Positions 50,240 to 59,441 of a DNA stretch of 64,000 nt are shown piece by piece. Both the position numbers and the translations under genes were made by a program. The first letter of the stretch is position 1; each line of letters opens with the position of its first letter. Below the pieces are notes generated by a model. It saw nothing but the letters and a program-made list of their open reading frames with translations. It did not search any database and was not told the DNA's origin. This DNA is from Petasospora fabianii (taxonomy: Eukaryota; Ascomycota; Saccharomycetes; Phaffomycetales; Wickerhamomycetaceae), in contig CP048715.1 in NCBI GenBank assembly GCA_022641835.1, positions 1,178,001-1,242,000 of the forward strand, given 5' to 3'.

Positions 50240-50674
50240 ATGCTCACCGTTCTAAGAGCCGCCAAAAAGAGCTATGCTATAGCTTTTCAGCCCGTGTCGC
50301 AGCTGAGGGCGTCTGCCTTTGCCACTTCTGTACGCTTTTACTCTTTCAAAAAGGATGATTTTGCCTTCACCCCAGGCCCACCAAAGTTGCCAAAGGAGGA
50401 TCAGGAGGAGTTTGAGGCTCTCCAGAAGATGGCCAACTCCCAGGCTGCTATAGACGAGTACAATGCATCGCTGACTGACGAAGTTGATCCAGCAGCTGCC
50501 CCGTATTTGGGCAAGGCTGGTATTGATATCGGTTCTTTTTCTCCAGAGTTCTTCAAGACCATTCCAGAGTTTGAAGGTGATGTTAATCCTAAAACAGGTG
50601 AAATTGGAGGCCCTAAGCAGGACCCACTCAGACATGGTGACTATTCGTTCAACGGCCGTGTCACAGATTTTTAG
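50240..50674 (+). CDS. SDH8: Succinate dehydrogenase assembly factor Sdh8 (SDHAF4)
   Basis: From ATG 50240 the product is 144 residues (S. cerevisiae Sdh8 is 138); upstream in-frame codons start at TTG and are ignored. The N-terminus (MLTVLRAAKKSYAIAF...) is a mitochondrial presequence. The conserved SDHAF4 C-terminus is clear: NPKTGEIGGPKQDPLRHGDY then a short FNGRVTDF end. It binds the flavinylated Sdh1 subunit in the matrix and guards it until complex II is assembled. It is divergent from RRP6; SDH8 (YBR269C), MRPL37 and REI1 are neighbours in S. cerevisiae. Confidence 0.93.
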   Translation: MLTVLRAAKKSYAIAFQPVSQLRASAFATSVRFYSFKKDDFAFTPGPPKLPKEDQEEFEALQKMANSQAAIDEYNASLTDEVDPAAAPYLGKAGIDIGSFSPEFFKTIPEFEGDVNPKTGEIGGPKQDPLRHGDYSFNGRVTDF

Positions 50675-50760
50675 CTTTACGATGTACTACGCGATATGAT
50701 GCTTTAATATGACGCCTTTAATATGACTTTCGCAAGATATCATAAAAACATGTATACTTC

Positions 50761-52944
50761 TCAGATCTTACTCTCCTGCAAACGCGTGCCGAGTTCACTG
50801 AGACTGTCATCTAAACCTTGTGATGTTTTCATGAGGATCTCACGACCTTCACTCATTATTTTGTTGATGGCATCCCACTCCTCGAGGCCCTCAACAGAGT
50901 TTGATGTAGACGAGCTCTTTGTATCTAACTCAGATTTGATGAAGCGCAATTGTTCTCTCAAGGTATAATTCTGCTTTGCGAACTTGTTGAAGTTGACTGA
51001 AAGTTTCCCGATCTCCTTGAACCAAGACTTCTCAGCAGTGCTTAATGGGACAGCAGAGACTGTCTGAAGGTTTTCTGCAAGCTTTTGGAATCTTTTGGTG
51101 ATGGCCTCCTGTCTGCTCATAGCAGTCTTAATCTTAGATGAATCATCGATGAATTTGGAGTTTACATTGTCCTGTCTTTGCATGAGAGATAAAGACGTGT
51201 CGACTTGTCTTTCAAGTTCGGCCTTCTGATTCACAAGGCGATAGTTCAATGCAAGTCCAAGTCTGTGAAATGATATTAAATGCTTCAAGACTTGAGAAGA
51301 CACATCATTCAAGCCACGTAAGGTTGTCTCATCATTGGAAAGTTTTGAAGCTGCCTTTGGTGGCGCTGAGATCTTTGGCGCTTTAACACCATCGACAAGC
51401 TTTTCAATTTCAAAGAATGGAGCCGCAAGCTTTGAAGGAGCTGGTGTCTCCAAACGCTCACTAGATGCTGAATCCACATCTGACTGTTCACGAACAGTTT
51501 CCTCAAAGACATCATATGACTGATCCGTCACAAGGCATCTAAACCGTTCACCGAACTCATTAGTCAAACGAACAACACCCACAAAGTGTTCAGTTGTGGA
51601 CAAACTTTTCAATTGACGAACCACTGTCGAGGCAGGATAAGAAGCCAGAGACAAGGAAGCATCGCGAGTAATATAAACATCATTGAAGAGGGCACTCCAC
51701 TTCGAAAGATCAATCTCAAATATTTCGTTGGACCTCTGAAGGATCAGATCAACACCTTCCACCACAGTGAACGATCCTGATGCTTTCTTCGATGACGATT
51801 TGAAATCAAGAAGTGTGAGGACGAGTCTATCGTCAACCTCATCAGTGTTTGCTCCGTATGGGTCATCAAATGCTGTGTCTCGGAAGCTCATTATGTTTTG
51901 AGGGTCAGGAAGCAGGATGGCAAACCCATCTCGTGAGTAAGAGACAGCAAGGACACTTACGGGCCCTGTTTTCACACTCACGATATTTACCGCAGTGTTG
52001 TCGTAAAGTGGTTCAGGGAATGGTTGAATGGCAAATGGTCCCTGAATGGTGTAATCATAAGACTGTGGTGTCAAGACACATAGTTCTGTGGTACCTCTCA
52101 GTTCCTTCTGTGATGTTGGGGTCTGTCTCCAGATATAATTAACAAACTTTAACTGCTCGATGACTTGTCTTTTGCGGATCAGATCGGATCCGTCAACAGC
52201 GGAGTTTGTGAGAAGGACAGTCTCGTTCAGCAAGTCCTCCACTTGGTCCTTACTTGCAACAATAACGTTTGGGATGAAAGGGTAGATCGAGAACACATCA
52301 CCATTGTCGTTCAATATGTAAAGCGTGAGAGCACCGGACAAGGATTCTGATGAGCCGAAAGTCATCGACACTGGGTCACTGATGGAGTTCTGGACAAGAC
52401 CCACGCGGTTATGAGAGGGAGATTTGAGATCATATTCGGCATCGGGAACGGTCATCGATGTGCTGAGATCAAAGGAACGGATGAAACCGTCAGAGGAGAG
52501 CACCACAAGCCCTGAGTCGAAGCGAGCGCATGGATTCCAGGTGATCTCAACAATTTTAGATACCTTGAACGAGCTGACACCAACTCTGAAGGACTTGACC
52601 TTGATGAGGGACTCCTCCGTAGACATGAATGTAGAAGACGGCAGCGAGACGACAACGATATGCGACTCGTTGTACACGGCGAGAAGAGTCCCCGAGCTGT
52701 TGATGAGGACCCCACTGACATCAAAATCAATTTCAGGAGTATCCAACAACTTGTAAGATTCAGACTGTGAGACCTTTGTGCATCTAATGGAGGAGCGGTG
52801 TGCAAAGAACAGCTCGTCCGTGCCCCTGACTGCGATCTTGGAGCGGCGAACGTTCGCCACTGATTGTCCCAAGGCGGGCGTCTCAGAGGACTCCTGGAGC
52901 CTCTGGAAGATCTGCTGGCGCCTAATGGTGTTTAGAAAACCCAT
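50761..52944 (-). CDS. NUP82: Nucleoporin Nup82
   Basis: From ATG 52944 the product is 727 residues (S. cerevisiae Nup82 is 713). The first 450 residues alternate short strands like a seven-bladed beta propeller (LLAVYNESHIVVVSLPSS, VVLSSDGFIRSFDLS, LTLYILNDNGDVFSIYPFIPN). The last 200 are coiled coil (LNYRLVNQKAELERQVDTSL, FIKSELDTKSSS). Nup82 with Nup159 and Nsp1 forms the cytoplasmic mRNA export platform of the nuclear pore. Sequence conservation is moderate, so the call leans on architecture, the propeller motifs and its place beside LAS21 and BNA3, which flank NUP82 in S. cerevisiae (YJL060W-061W-062W). Confidence 0.85.
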   Translation of the reverse strand: MGFLNTIRRQQIFQRLQESSETPALGQSVANVRRSKIAVRGTDELFFAHRSSIRCTKVSQSESYKLLDTPEIDFDVSGVLINSSGTLLAVYNESHIVVVSLPSSTFMSTEESLIKVKSFRVGVSSFKVSKIVEITWNPCARFDSGLVVLSSDGFIRSFDLSTSMTVPDAEYDLKSPSHNRVGLVQNSISDPVSMTFGSSESLSGALTLYILNDNGDVFSIYPFIPNVIVASKDQVEDLLNETVLLTNSAVDGSDLIRKRQVIEQLKFVNYIWRQTPTSQKELRGTTELCVLTPQSYDYTIQGPFAIQPFPEPLYDNTAVNIVSVKTGPVSVLAVSYSRDGFAILLPDPQNIMSFRDTAFDDPYGANTDEVDDRLVLTLLDFKSSSKKASGSFTVVEGVDLILQRSNEIFEIDLSKWSALFNDVYITRDASLSLASYPASTVVRQLKSLSTTEHFVGVVRLTNEFGERFRCLVTDQSYDVFEETVREQSDVDSASSERLETPAPSKLAAPFFEIEKLVDGVKAPKISAPPKAASKLSNDETTLRGLNDVSSQVLKHLISFHRLGLALNYRLVNQKAELERQVDTSLSLMQRQDNVNSKFIDDSSKIKTAMSRQEAITKRFQKLAENLQTVSAVPLSTAEKSWFKEIGKLSVNFNKFAKQNYTLREQLRFIKSELDTKSSSTSNSVEGLEEWDAINKIMSEGREILMKTSQGLDDSLSELGTRLQESKI

Positions 52945-53203
52945 TGAAGACGGCAAACACACTATGTCTGCTCAGTTGGAGCTTTATGTTGTTTGTTTAC
53001 GTTTTTCCTCGAGTCCCTAAGACACTTTTTTCATGAGCCGAGCGCAGAGCTGAGGCGCGAAGACGATGTGGTAGAGCAGGAAGACGGGGTGAACGCTTGT
53101 GGGGATTTTGATGGATCTAGCGCTGTGTCTACGTAATTAAGAAATCATTAGCAAAAACTGTAGTCATAAAGTTATATACAAGTCCACCTGGTCTTCGGCA
53201 AGA

Positions 53204-53554
53204 TCACTTCATCTGGCTCATGAAGTTGTTCATCTTGATTTGCTTCTTGTTTCTCGCTCTCATCTCCTTCTTCGCCTTCTTGGCCGGCTCAGCGTCAAGC
53301 TTAGCCTGCTGTGCCTTGGAATCTAACACCGTCCAGAGCCATTCTGGATACTCAGAGTCCTCGAGAGCAACAGGCTCGGCGCCGGACTTCTTGATCTTGA
53401 GGTTTAACACGGTTCCTGCCGGGCATGATGACTTGATGGCAGGCGTAGATGCCTCAACCTCGGCAGCCTTGGCGGCGGTTCGTAGCACCGAAGAGGTGGC
53501 AAAGGCTCTTCTGGAGAATGTGAAAGCTATGCTGCGTCTTGTGAGGGCAAACAT
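53204..53554 (-). CDS. MRPL37: Mitochondrial large-subunit ribosomal protein mL54 (Mrpl37)
   Basis: A 116-residue protein (S. cerevisiae Mrpl37 is 105). An Arg/Ser/Ala-rich presequence (MFALTRRSIAFTFSRRAFAT) precedes the family core SSCPAGTVLNLKIKKSG then DPVALEDSEYPEWLW-type sequence (here EPVALEDSEYPEWLW) and a basic helix. mL54 is a mitochondria-specific protein of the 54S subunit. The gene stands between NUP82 and LAS21. Confidence 0.93.
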   Translation of the reverse strand: MFALTRRSIAFTFSRRAFATSSVLRTAAKAAEVEASTPAIKSSCPAGTVLNLKIKKSGAEPVALEDSEYPEWLWTVLDSKAQQAKLDAEPAKKAKKEMRARNKKQIKMNNFMSQMK

Positions 53555-53735
53555 CGATGTGAAAAGGAGGTGGTGCTGCTGTTGCTCAAATCACTGTCTC
53601 TTGGAGGTTAGTCCTCGCGTCCAATATTTAACAAATTTATCCCAAGGTGATTACGTAAACATCCCAACACCACTTTTCTTTTATATACTAATCATTATTG
53701 ATCCATTTATACTCTAAACTAACAAAGCATGCAAT

Positions 53736-56135
53736 CTAGTAAAAGTATACAATCACCACAATCACCAATTCAACCAAGAGGTTCATGAAAAAGTTCCAAA
53801 CAAGTGTGTAAAGGATCTTAGGACTGAAAACTGTCCAAATGAAGAGATGGTATCTCTGAGCATAACAGCTTCCAAAGATCAACAAAGTGGTCATAGTGTA
53901 GAACACAGAGTTTACAATCCATCTAGCTCTCAATGCCCCCCATTTGTTATCCTTTGAAGAGCCCAAACACTCAAACATAATTGGCAAGGCAGCGCAGGCC
54001 CAGTAAATTGGACCTGCAAAATTGCTCAAGAAGGTCAAAACCCCAACAGCAACGAGATCATAACTCTTGACACCATTGTATGCATTGGAAAGGTCAACAG
54101 TATTCAATGAGTTCGTTTGTCCCATGCTGAAAAATGTTAGATTCTGAAGGACGAGGAGAACAATGGTCAAATAAGCAGTTCTGGTCTTGGAATCAACAGA
54201 TCCAAATGACTCAAACACGTCTCCGATCTGGGCCTTGAGACCAAGCAGGACCAAAAAGATGCCAATATTGGACGAGGAAGTCTGCATTATTAGAGTGAAT
54301 GTGATAATGTTATGGATGTCAGTCATGAACCAGTATGATTCGCCCTTGAATAGGCGAAGCGCAACTCTCAGCACAAGAGTACCACCAATTATCGAGAAGA
54401 TCATTCTTGCAACGTCAACGAGACAGTCTTGTGCATTGGAGGCCTGAAGCATAGAAATTGTCCAAGCGACAAAACTGATGAGAGCATGTGGAATGGCTTC
54501 ACCGTTGGAAATGGCAAACAAAAGCTTATATGCAAACAAGGATACTGAGAGAGTGAAGGTAATGACAAAGGATATCATTGGGCTAATACGAGAGAATCCA
54601 CCGTTAGTCAAACTGAAACCAACTGATGAGATCGTCAAGAACACGATGAGCCATTTCAAAAACGTGAAGGAGTCAAGAGTTTCGAAAACGGTATCGCCCA
54701 CAAACTTCTGGCCACTGTTGTTCCAGCCACGGAGAACTCGAATCAAGATGAGGATAGCAGCAAAGTTGAGTGGCTTCTTGTGAACAAATACCACAGCTGC
54801 GAGTGTGGCAATCCACCACCAAATCTGATGTTCCTCCTCGATGAGACTGCTTCCGAAGACCGTGAGACCGTAGATTAAGGTGAAACCGAGGATCGCAATG
54901 GAGTGGATACCGAAATTGCTTTTCAAGATGACGATGTTGATGAATGCAATAAGGGTCATAATTGAAAGTGCTATTTGGATAGGAACATCGTCGTAGTTGG
55001 TAGCAGATCTCGTAAGCGATGATTGTGTTTCAGTCAAGTATTGGTAAATAACGTCTTCGCTATCGGTGTGCATGACCTCTGAGTCCTCAAACTTCTTGTA
55101 GTGGACAAGGTTTTCTCTCAGCACACTTGATTTCTCATTCTGTGGCCACAGCTGAAGGAACTCTTTGATGAAAACACCCAAACTGTTTTGTGGGGTTGGG
55201 ATGTGGATCAAAGAGCACAAAGTTGGTACAAGATCGATTTGTTGGATCTTTTGATAGTACTTGTACTCGTTGTTATAAGGAAGTGGTGACTGATTCTGTA
55301 GTCCAAGCGACTCAAACTTCTTCGAGGCGAACAACAAAGCAGCAGACGTTTCACCTGCAGATGAACCACCATGATTACCAAGCTCATTCATACCGTGGTC
55401 ACCCAAGACAACCAGCAGTGTATCACTCTGGAGCGATTGGTATATTCTCTCCACAATTGCATCCATTTCCTTCTGCTTCACTGGCATAAACGGTGATTCA
55501 GGTCCACCTTTATGGCCGATGTGATCAAGACCCAAGTAATGAAGTATCAAACAGTCCCAATTCTGTTCGGACAGCTCTTGGTCCAGATGACGAGTGACAT
55601 TGTTGTCAACCTCAGTAAAATCAGAGACGAAGAAACTGTTTGTACCATCGCTGATATCGAAGACTCCCGGAAAGAGTTTGATCCATGTGTCGTCTCCGAA
55701 CATGTGAATGCGCTTCCCCGCCATCTTTAGTTGCTTGATCCAACTATCCTGGTTTGCAAGTGTAGATGAGGTATCCTCTTCAACAACATTGAGCACAGCG
55801 TCCAAGAAATTGGGCGTGGAGCCGGTTGTGATGCCCTTGAGACGAGGGAGAGTGACAGTTGGTGGGTTGGAGAATGCAGTGTATCCTATTGCCGAACCAT
55901 TTCGTAGCAGACTTTGAGTAAACAGCATCGATGACTTATCCGAGAAGACAAAGTCACTTCTCAGAGCATCCACAACCATAACGACCACCTTGTTGAATTG
56001 CGGCTTGAACGATGAAGGGTCATCAAACTCGCCATATCCGTCCAAGACAACTTTGGAGGGGAAGAAACCCTTGCAAAAGAGCAGGATGGATGCGAGGTGC
56101 ACCAACAGAAGGAAAAGGGAACGCACAGTCCACAT
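53736..56135 (-). CDS. LAS21: GPI ethanolamine phosphate transferase 2 (Las21/Gpi7)
   Basis: A 799-residue protein (S. cerevisiae Las21 is 830). A signal-anchor helix (residues 5-24) is followed by a lumenal alkaline-phosphatase-like domain with VVMVVDALRSDFVF (metal Asp), PPTVTLPRLKGITTGSTPNF (catalytic Thr), HYLGLDHIGHKGGPES and LGDHGMNELGNHGGSS. About ten membrane segments fill residues 375-799. It adds ethanolamine phosphate to the second mannose of GPI anchors in the ER, with Gpi11/Gpi13-type partners, and affects anchor remodelling and wall protein attachment. Start ATG 56135 is the only sensible one. Confidence 0.95.
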   Translation of the reverse strand: MWTVRSLFLLLVHLASILLFCKGFFPSKVVLDGYGEFDDPSSFKPQFNKVVVMVVDALRSDFVFSDKSSMLFTQSLLRNGSAIGYTAFSNPPTVTLPRLKGITTGSTPNFLDAVLNVVEEDTSSTLANQDSWIKQLKMAGKRIHMFGDDTWIKLFPGVFDISDGTNSFFVSDFTEVDNNVTRHLDQELSEQNWDCLILHYLGLDHIGHKGGPESPFMPVKQKEMDAIVERIYQSLQSDTLLVVLGDHGMNELGNHGGSSAGETSAALLFASKKFESLGLQNQSPLPYNNEYKYYQKIQQIDLVPTLCSLIHIPTPQNSLGVFIKEFLQLWPQNEKSSVLRENLVHYKKFEDSEVMHTDSEDVIYQYLTETQSSLTRSATNYDDVPIQIALSIMTLIAFINIVILKSNFGIHSIAILGFTLIYGLTVFGSSLIEEEHQIWWWIATLAAVVFVHKKPLNFAAILILIRVLRGWNNSGQKFVGDTVFETLDSFTFLKWLIVFLTISSVGFSLTNGGFSRISPMISFVITFTLSVSLFAYKLLFAISNGEAIPHALISFVAWTISMLQASNAQDCLVDVARMIFSIIGGTLVLRVALRLFKGESYWFMTDIHNIITFTLIMQTSSSNIGIFLVLLGLKAQIGDVFESFGSVDSKTRTAYLTIVLLVLQNLTFFSMGQTNSLNTVDLSNAYNGVKSYDLVAVGVLTFLSNFAGPIYWACAALPIMFECLGSSKDNKWGALRARWIVNSVFYTMTTLLIFGSCYAQRYHLFIWTVFSPKILYTLVWNFFMNLLVELVIVVIVYFY

Positions 56136-56507
56136 TCCTCAACGATTGATGATTCAGTAAAGATTGTCTGAGGCCGGATCTTAGAGATAGAGGCAAATCT
56201 AGTTCAAGAGTAAGACACGCGTCTCCGAGTTTGTTGACACGTTCGAGCTGTCGGTGGGTCTCGAGATTCGCGATGGGTTGTTCCTCTCCAATGGTATGAA
56301 GCAGATGAGAAGGAGAAAAGGTTTCCCCATAAGGCTCTAGCTCTAGTTTATACGTGTGTTTACTACAGTATTACCATTCATGAGTTAATCCATGCAAATA
56401 TCATTAAAACAGGTGCGACAGGGATGCCCTGATCAAGCACAAAACCGAACACCGACCCAGAAGAAACAAACAAATGAATGAACAACGATGCAAAAAGCTC
56501 CCAAAAC
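56136..56507. other. Intergenic region LAS21/REI1
   Basis: A 372-bp spacer between two minus-strand genes; nothing specific seen apart from ATTCGCGAT near 56264, one base off the TTCGCGAA octamer. Confidence 0.5.
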
Positions 56508-57749
56508 TTACTGTAAGAGCTGATCTCTGTAGTGAGGCTGATTGTTAACAAATTTAGCAGCTCTTCTATCGTCTCTGTCCTGGTGGTGCTTCTCATTCTT
56601 CCAGACTCTCTTCTTCTCCATGAGTTCCTTTCTGTCGTAAACTGTAGCCAGGTGTCTAGATTCAGCAGCAATGATAGTACCTTGACCTTCAGTGAGAACA
56701 GTCTCTGGTTTGAGGTTCTGACGGTAGTATCTAGCAAGTGCACGGTGACCCACTTTAATACCTGTTGGGAGATGCAACTCAACACCATCGGTGTAAGACA
56801 CCTGCTGTGGCAAGACCTCATCCTCCTCTTCCTCATCTGATCCCACAATAGATCCTTCATCTTCCCAATCCTCCTCATTCTCTTCGCCATCCAAATCGGC
56901 ATACGTCGATGTAAAATCATAGAATTCTGAAATCTCCAACTTCTCGTTCTCACTCTCATATGGGATTCTGGAATGCTTCTTCGAAAGCATGTGTGCTCTG
57001 ACGGCTTCTAGGGATCTGAACTCGTAGTTGCAGACGATACAGACATTACCAACACCAATTTTCTCAGCCATGTACTTGACCAAGCCTTCTTTGTCTGTAA
57101 GATACTTTGGTTCTGGAATGTAGAATCCGTGATTTTTCAGCATGTGTGTGCAACAGGCATCGAAGTATGGGAACTTCTTGTTACAGAAGAGGCATACCTC
57201 CGGTGGAATCACAACTTGGTTTTTGAGTTTCTCTTGGACCAGTTTCTCAATCTCCTCCTCTTCTGTTAGCTCCTTCGACTGTTCTGTCGTCTCCTCAGTT
57301 GTCTGTTGCTCTGTACTTGTTTCATTCTCATTTCTCTCTTGCGCCTCTTCTGTGCCGACCTTCTCGTCTTCCACCTTCAAATTTTGAACACCTTCAGCGA
57401 TTTCAGTTGTATCCTTGTCCGATGTGAGTTCTCCATTTTGCATAGAGGTCATCATTTTCTGCTTAGCAATCTCCAAGATTTGTTTCTTCTTCTCCAACAG
57501 AGCTTCCTTCTCTTTTCTTCTCTGCTCTTTCTTTGTGAGCTGCTTCTGCTTAGAAGGAGCCTCTTCGGCCTCCTCCTCATCAACGTTGGACATCTTCTGA
57601 ACCTTCTCATTGAAAAGTGTCTCTTCAATAGCTGGAAGGCCTGCGACTCTTCTCTTGAGGTTGTATCTGTGCCATTCTGACTTCATGTGAGTTCTCTGAT
57701 CCTCAGGCAGAGGAAACTGCAAAGAACAAGTATTGCAAGTGTATAGCAT
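56508..57749 (-). CDS. REI1: Rei1-type cytoplasmic pre-60S maturation factor
   Basis: A 413-residue protein (S. cerevisiae Rei1 is 393). Zinc fingers are visible at YTCNTCSLQF...HMKSEWHRYNLKRRVAGLP (3-38), CLFCNKKFPYFDACCTHMLKNHG and CIVCNYEFRSLEAVRAHMLSKKH. Acidic, low-complexity linkers lie between. The C-terminal LPTGIKVGHRALARYYRQNL is the segment that enters the peptide exit tunnel. Rei1 works with Jjj1 to release Arx1/Alb1 from new 60S subunits in the cytoplasm. S. cerevisiae has a paralogue, Reh1; one gene here would be pro-orthologous to both. Confidence 0.93.
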   Translation of the reverse strand: MLYTCNTCSLQFPLPEDQRTHMKSEWHRYNLKRRVAGLPAIEETLFNEKVQKMSNVDEEEAEEAPSKQKQLTKKEQRRKEKEALLEKKKQILEIAKQKMMTSMQNGELTSDKDTTEIAEGVQNLKVEDEKVGTEEAQERNENETSTEQQTTEETTEQSKELTEEEEIEKLVQEKLKNQVVIPPEVCLFCNKKFPYFDACCTHMLKNHGFYIPEPKYLTDKEGLVKYMAEKIGVGNVCIVCNYEFRSLEAVRAHMLSKKHSRIPYESENEKLEISEFYDFTSTYADLDGEENEEDWEDEGSIVGSDEEEEDEVLPQQVSYTDGVELHLPTGIKVGHRALARYYRQNLKPETVLTEGQGTIIAAESRHLATVYDRKELMEKKRVWKNEKHHQDRDDRRAAKFVNNQPHYRDQLLQ

Positions 57750-58038
57750 ATCGGTAATCTTGGGAATACGTGTAAAGCTGTAACAAGAGTTTAACCCCCA
57801 GTACGATAATGTTAAAGATAGTACTTACAACTTTGAAATTTTTTTTAGGAAGGCATCGCGCCAGGGCATGCAACCCCAATGTTAGGGGCACTTCGGGTAC
57901 CAGCTTTATATAGGCTAAGTTGTATGGTACTTTATTATGCCGCACATTGGCTACAGTGGTTCCCCTTACATGAGTATCCTCTATTTTGACATTATTGTAC
58001 AGTTTTTTTTTTTTTTGAAATGGCTTCATTCGATAGGA

Positions 58039-59208
58039 TTATGAGTCGGATTTTGGTCTCAACTCTTCAAGGTCGTCCAGTTCCTCTGGCTCCTGCGACT
58101 CATCTCTTGTCTCGATAGCCTCGTATGTGACAGAGTCATGGAGATGTCTCAATGTATTTCTCTTGTTGAGTTCTGCTACTGTTGGCTCTCTGATACGGAT
58201 ATCAATCTCATCCAAATCAGTCTGTTCGAGAAGTTCTCTGTGTGATTCCTGAATCTTACGTCTCTTGAGATCCATTCTCTCACTGATTGGGTTATAGTAT
58301 GCAATACCATCTTGCTGATCAAATCTGAGGGCGAATTCCTGGATTTCACCTGGAGTGCGAGTAAACTTCAAATCGAAATCGCCCCTCTTGGTGTATCTGA
58401 ACTTTTCATCATCATCGTTATCATCATCACCAACCTCTTTTGGAATGTTTTCGTTCAAGTCATCGAGTGTTCTCTTCACCTTGATCGAGGACTCAGAATC
58501 TGTTGTGTAGAAGGAAACCCAGTCGATGTCTTGTAATCTCATCTTTCTATAGAGAGCAGTTCTAAATTCTGGATCCACGACACCGCTCAGACTGCTTGAT
58601 GCGAATTTGACAGTAGCAAACTTCTGGTCCATTCTAGAAATGTCTGGAAGAAGTGACCAAACTCTCTTGGCTTTAAGTTGTTTCTTGAGAGGATGTTTGA
58701 GTGTGGATGGGTCCTTGATTGTTTTCGTTGAGTTATCGAATGTCTTCTCGATGGAACGAAGTTGCGAAGCTGGACTGTTGTCCTCGAGTGCTGCTGATGG
58801 TGTAGCAGATCTGGATGCCGGTAATGAGGATGTAGCAGCCTTGCTTGACCCAAGGTATTCTGTTCTTCTCAAAAAGGCCACTGCTGGTTGATTCTTAACG
58901 ATTCTTTCCACTTGTGGGTCTCTCAAGAGGACACGGTCCTCTGGATGAAGTTTATGGTTGACCTGAGCCTTGGCACCCAAGTCGAAAAGGGATGGGTTTG
59001 TGACGACATCGATAGGCATACCGAGATCATTATCGAGTGAGATGATGTTGTTCACGTTCTCCTTACGGAAAAGCGAAGATAGCACGCTGGATGAACGTAC
59101 ATCTTCCTCTGGCTTACCGTCGTATTTGAGCAGTTTTGGTGGGAGAAGAGGCGGTGGCAGGTCATTCTGATACCTGACACGTGCAATATAATCCTGATTC
59201 TTCGACAT
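58039..59208 (-). CDS. PAF1: Paf1, RNA polymerase II elongation complex subunit
   Basis: From ATG 59208 the product is 389 residues (S. cerevisiae Paf1 is 445). It begins MSKNQDYIARVRYQNDLPPP followed by LLPPKLLKY, the conserved Leo1/Ctr9-facing N-terminus, and continues with RDPQVERIVKNQPAVAFLRRTEYLG and a C-terminal RRKIQESHR. The tail is acidic. The Paf1 complex travels with Pol II and supports H2B ubiquitylation and H3K4/K79 methylation, and 3' end formation. Upstream in-frame codons begin at TTG and are excluded. It runs in the same direction as REI1 and DPB11. Confidence 0.94.
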   Translation of the reverse strand: MSKNQDYIARVRYQNDLPPPLLPPKLLKYDGKPEEDVRSSSVLSSLFRKENVNNIISLDNDLGMPIDVVTNPSLFDLGAKAQVNHKLHPEDRVLLRDPQVERIVKNQPAVAFLRRTEYLGSSKAATSSLPASRSATPSAALEDNSPASQLRSIEKTFDNSTKTIKDPSTLKHPLKKQLKAKRVWSLLPDISRMDQKFATVKFASSSLSGVVDPEFRTALYRKMRLQDIDWVSFYTTDSESSIKVKRTLDDLNENIPKEVGDDDNDDDEKFRYTKRGDFDLKFTRTPGEIQEFALRFDQQDGIAYYNPISERMDLKRRKIQESHRELLEQTDLDEIDIRIREPTVAELNKRNTLRHLHDSVTYEAIETRDESQEPEELDDLEELRPKSDS

Positions 59209-59319
59209 ACTGCGGTTCAACGGCACGTCCTTGAAATATATGGTCTTTTCTATGGTTGTTCGTTGTTTGTTGTATTACTTCACTTACGGTTCAACGGTTG
59301 ATCGTCCACTATTAGCGCG

Positions 59320-59327
59320 TTCGCGAA
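59320..59327. promoter_or_regulatory. TTCGCGAA palindrome upstream of PAF1
   Basis: A perfect octamer about 112 bp upstream of the PAF1 ATG; one of six in this window, all in intergenic DNA. Confidence 0.45.
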
Positions 59328-59441
59328 ATATCCTATTTAGGAAATATTCCTCTTTGGGAAGGTAATGATATCGTCACTCAATACTACTCTACAAGATAGC
59401 CATTAGATGATGACATTCACTAATAGTGGAAGGCATCTATT

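Noticed and set aside
56378-56959. 193-codon frame overlapping REI1 on the same strand
   Set aside because: Different frame from the clearly conserved REI1; Arg/Ser/Leu-rich shadow.
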